Positions 19,274 through 20,202 of a stretch of 20,202 bases of DNA are shown here, piece by piece. Position numbers and translations under genes: made by a program. Position 1 is the stretch's first letter, and every line of letters starts with the position of its first letter. The notes beneath the pieces were generated by a model. The model saw only the letters and a program-made list of their open reading frames with translations, did no database searches and was not told the DNA's origin. Location: NCBI GenBank assembly GCA_038318455.1, contig JBBQCF010000016.1, positions 1 through 20,202 on the forward strand, read 5' to 3'. Origin of the DNA: UBA12068 sp038318455 (GTDB taxonomy: Bacteria; Patescibacteriota; Minisyncoccia; Moranbacterales; GWC2-37-73).

Positions 19274-19957
19274 ATGATTGAATCTTTAGCCAAAAAAATT
19301 GGGGTTAAATTTAATAATATTGAACTTCTGCGACAAGCTGTGACTCATCGTAGTTATTTGAATGAAAACAGGGAATACACCTTGGATCACAATGAGCGTT
19401 TGGAATTTTTGGGCGATGCAGTTCTCGAATTGATTATTACCGAGCATTTATATAATAATTATAAGAATCCAGAGGGAGAATTGACAAGTTGGCGAAGCGC
19501 CCTGGTTAATGGCGAAATGTTAGCAACTGTTTCTCAAGAAATTGGTGTGGAGAAATTTTTACTAATGAGTCGTGGTGAAGCTAGGGATAAAGGACGAGCT
19601 CGACAATATTTGCTGGCCAACGCACTTGAGGCTATTATTGGTGCGACATATTTGGATCATGGTTATGATACCACTAAAGAATTTGTGCTTAAAAATGTCG
19701 CTACTAAATTAGGTGAAATAATTGAAAAAAAATTATATCTTGATCCAAAAAGTTATTTTCAAGAAAAAGCACAAGAACATAGCAAAGTGACTCCTTCATA
19801 TAGAGTTATGAAAGAATGGGGACCTGACCATGATAAACATTTTGTGGTGGGTGTATATTTGGCAGAGGAATTGGTGGCTGAAGGAGAGGGCAATTCAAAA
19901 CAAGAAGCTCAACGCGAGGCAGCCAGACTTGGTCTTGAGGCAAAAGAGTGGATTTAA
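19274..19957 (+). CDS. rnc: ribonuclease III
   Basis: Cleaves double-stranded RNA in rRNA processing and mRNA decay. From ATG 19274 it has 227 residues. The nuclease domain carries HNERLEFLGDAVLEL (39-53) with Glu41, Glu44 and Asp48. The second half of the active site reads ANALEAIIGATYLDHG: Glu119 is present, but the position of E. coli Asp114 is Asn116. The double-stranded RNA-binding domain spans about 157-227 (DPKSYFQEKAQEH...NSKQEAQREAARLGLE). The frame extends to TTG 19256, but those six codons are heptamer repeat, and the family normally begins close to MIESLAKKIGVKF. A strong terminator follows. Confidence 0.96.
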   Translation: MIESLAKKIGVKFNNIELLRQAVTHRSYLNENREYTLDHNERLEFLGDAVLELIITEHLYNNYKNPEGELTSWRSALVNGEMLATVSQEIGVEKFLLMSRGEARDKGRARQYLLANALEAIIGATYLDHGYDTTKEFVLKNVATKLGEIIEKKLYLDPKSYFQEKAQEHSKVTPSYRVMKEWGPDHDKHFVVGVYLAEELVAEGEGNSKQEAQREAARLGLEAKEWI

Positions 19958-20002
19958 TCTTTTCATGATATGCGACCTTGAGATGTGTCTATAAATATTT
20001 TC

Positions 20003-20033
20003 AAAAAAACAAAGATTATTCTTTGTTTTTTTT
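20003..20033 (+). terminator. intrinsic terminator of rnc
   Basis: Stem AAAAAACAAAG/CTTTGTTTTTT (20004-20014, 20021-20031) around ATTATT, running into T8 (20026-20033). Confidence 0.8.
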
Positions 20034-20034
20034 G

Positions 20035-20064
20035 TTGTACTCTTATTGAAAAATATGATATAAT
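20035..20064 (+). promoter_or_regulatory. extended -10 promoter of the last gene
   Basis: TTGTAC (20035-20040), an 18-bp spacer and TATAAT (20059-20064), with TG at 20056-20057 giving the extended -10 form TGnTATAAT. Start is predicted near 20071, about 57 nt before ATG 20128. Confidence 0.75.
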
Positions 20065-20127
20065 TCAAGCAAGTAAAATAATAAAAAAAGAAATAAATTT
20101 AATTTTTTGAAACAAATATTTTTTAAG

Positions 20128-20202
20128 ATGAAAAACTTCATTAAAGACAGATATCATCTGCTTTTTAAAGGTGCAGCAGAAAATCACTTACGCATTCAAA
20201 AT
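20128..20202 (+). CDS. start of an unidentified gene (runs off the window)
   Basis: ATG 20128 opens a frame that stays open to the window end (25 codons, MKNFIKDRYHLLFKGAAENH...). It has its own extended -10 promoter and follows the rnc terminator, so it is a new transcription unit. The visible part is basic and polar, which could be the cytoplasmic start of a membrane protein, but this is too little sequence to name it. Confidence 0.55.
   Translation, partial: MKNFIKDRYHLLFKGAAENHLRIQN

Overview
This AT-rich window reads as a chromosomal segment from a small-genome bacterium. I infer Candidate Phyla Radiation (Patescibacteria), probably Parcubacteria-like, from several traits. These are short proteins with reduced domain sets (a ThrRS without TGS), many core genes without a clear Shine-Dalgarno sequence, and degenerate AT-rich short repeats in many intergenic gaps. 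TAA, TAG and TGA all end genes and UGA is not read through, so code 11 fits and the UGA=Gly code of Gracilibacteria/SR1 does not. The taxon is an inference; no rRNA is present.

Layout. (1) 1-3484, plus strand: a thymidylate/nucleotide block with the 3' end of a dCMP deaminase, a P-loop nucleotide-type kinase, thyA, folA, a divergent tmk and a MazG-like pyrophosphohydrolase. Together these supply dUMP, methylate it, recycle dihydrofolate, phosphorylate dTMP and clean up nucleotides. gatB follows (3651-5147). (2) 5154-8580: an accessory stretch of short genes on alternating strands: three unrecognised proteins, an eight-cysteine miniprotein, a one-domain response regulator and a second CxxC protein. 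Clear promoters and bidirectional terminators separate them. miaA is embedded here. (3) 8578-16355, minus strand: miaB, thrS, dnaE and a small membrane protein with a PLDc_N-like end. (4) 16524-20202, plus strand: a single-pass membrane protein, rnhB, rpmF, nusB, rnc, and the first 25 codons of a gene that leaves the window.

The strongest unexpected signals are in RNA and repeats. The thrS leader contains a helix with a 7-nt UGGAACC bulge, the architecture of a T-box antiterminator. Degenerate arrays with an exact 7-bp period occur at nine places in seven of the gaps and in two genes, and the same units are inserted inside the miaB and miaA reading frames. The nusB-rnc gap folds into a long nested hairpin ending just before the rnc start, a candidate RNase III autoregulatory site, while RNase III itself has Asn where an active-site Asp is expected. 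A promoter, tiny ORF and terminator precede the cysteine-rich miniprotein gene in attenuator order. A family of TGTCAT...ATGACA elements is present in three copies, one of which supplies a possible start codon for the MazG-like gene.
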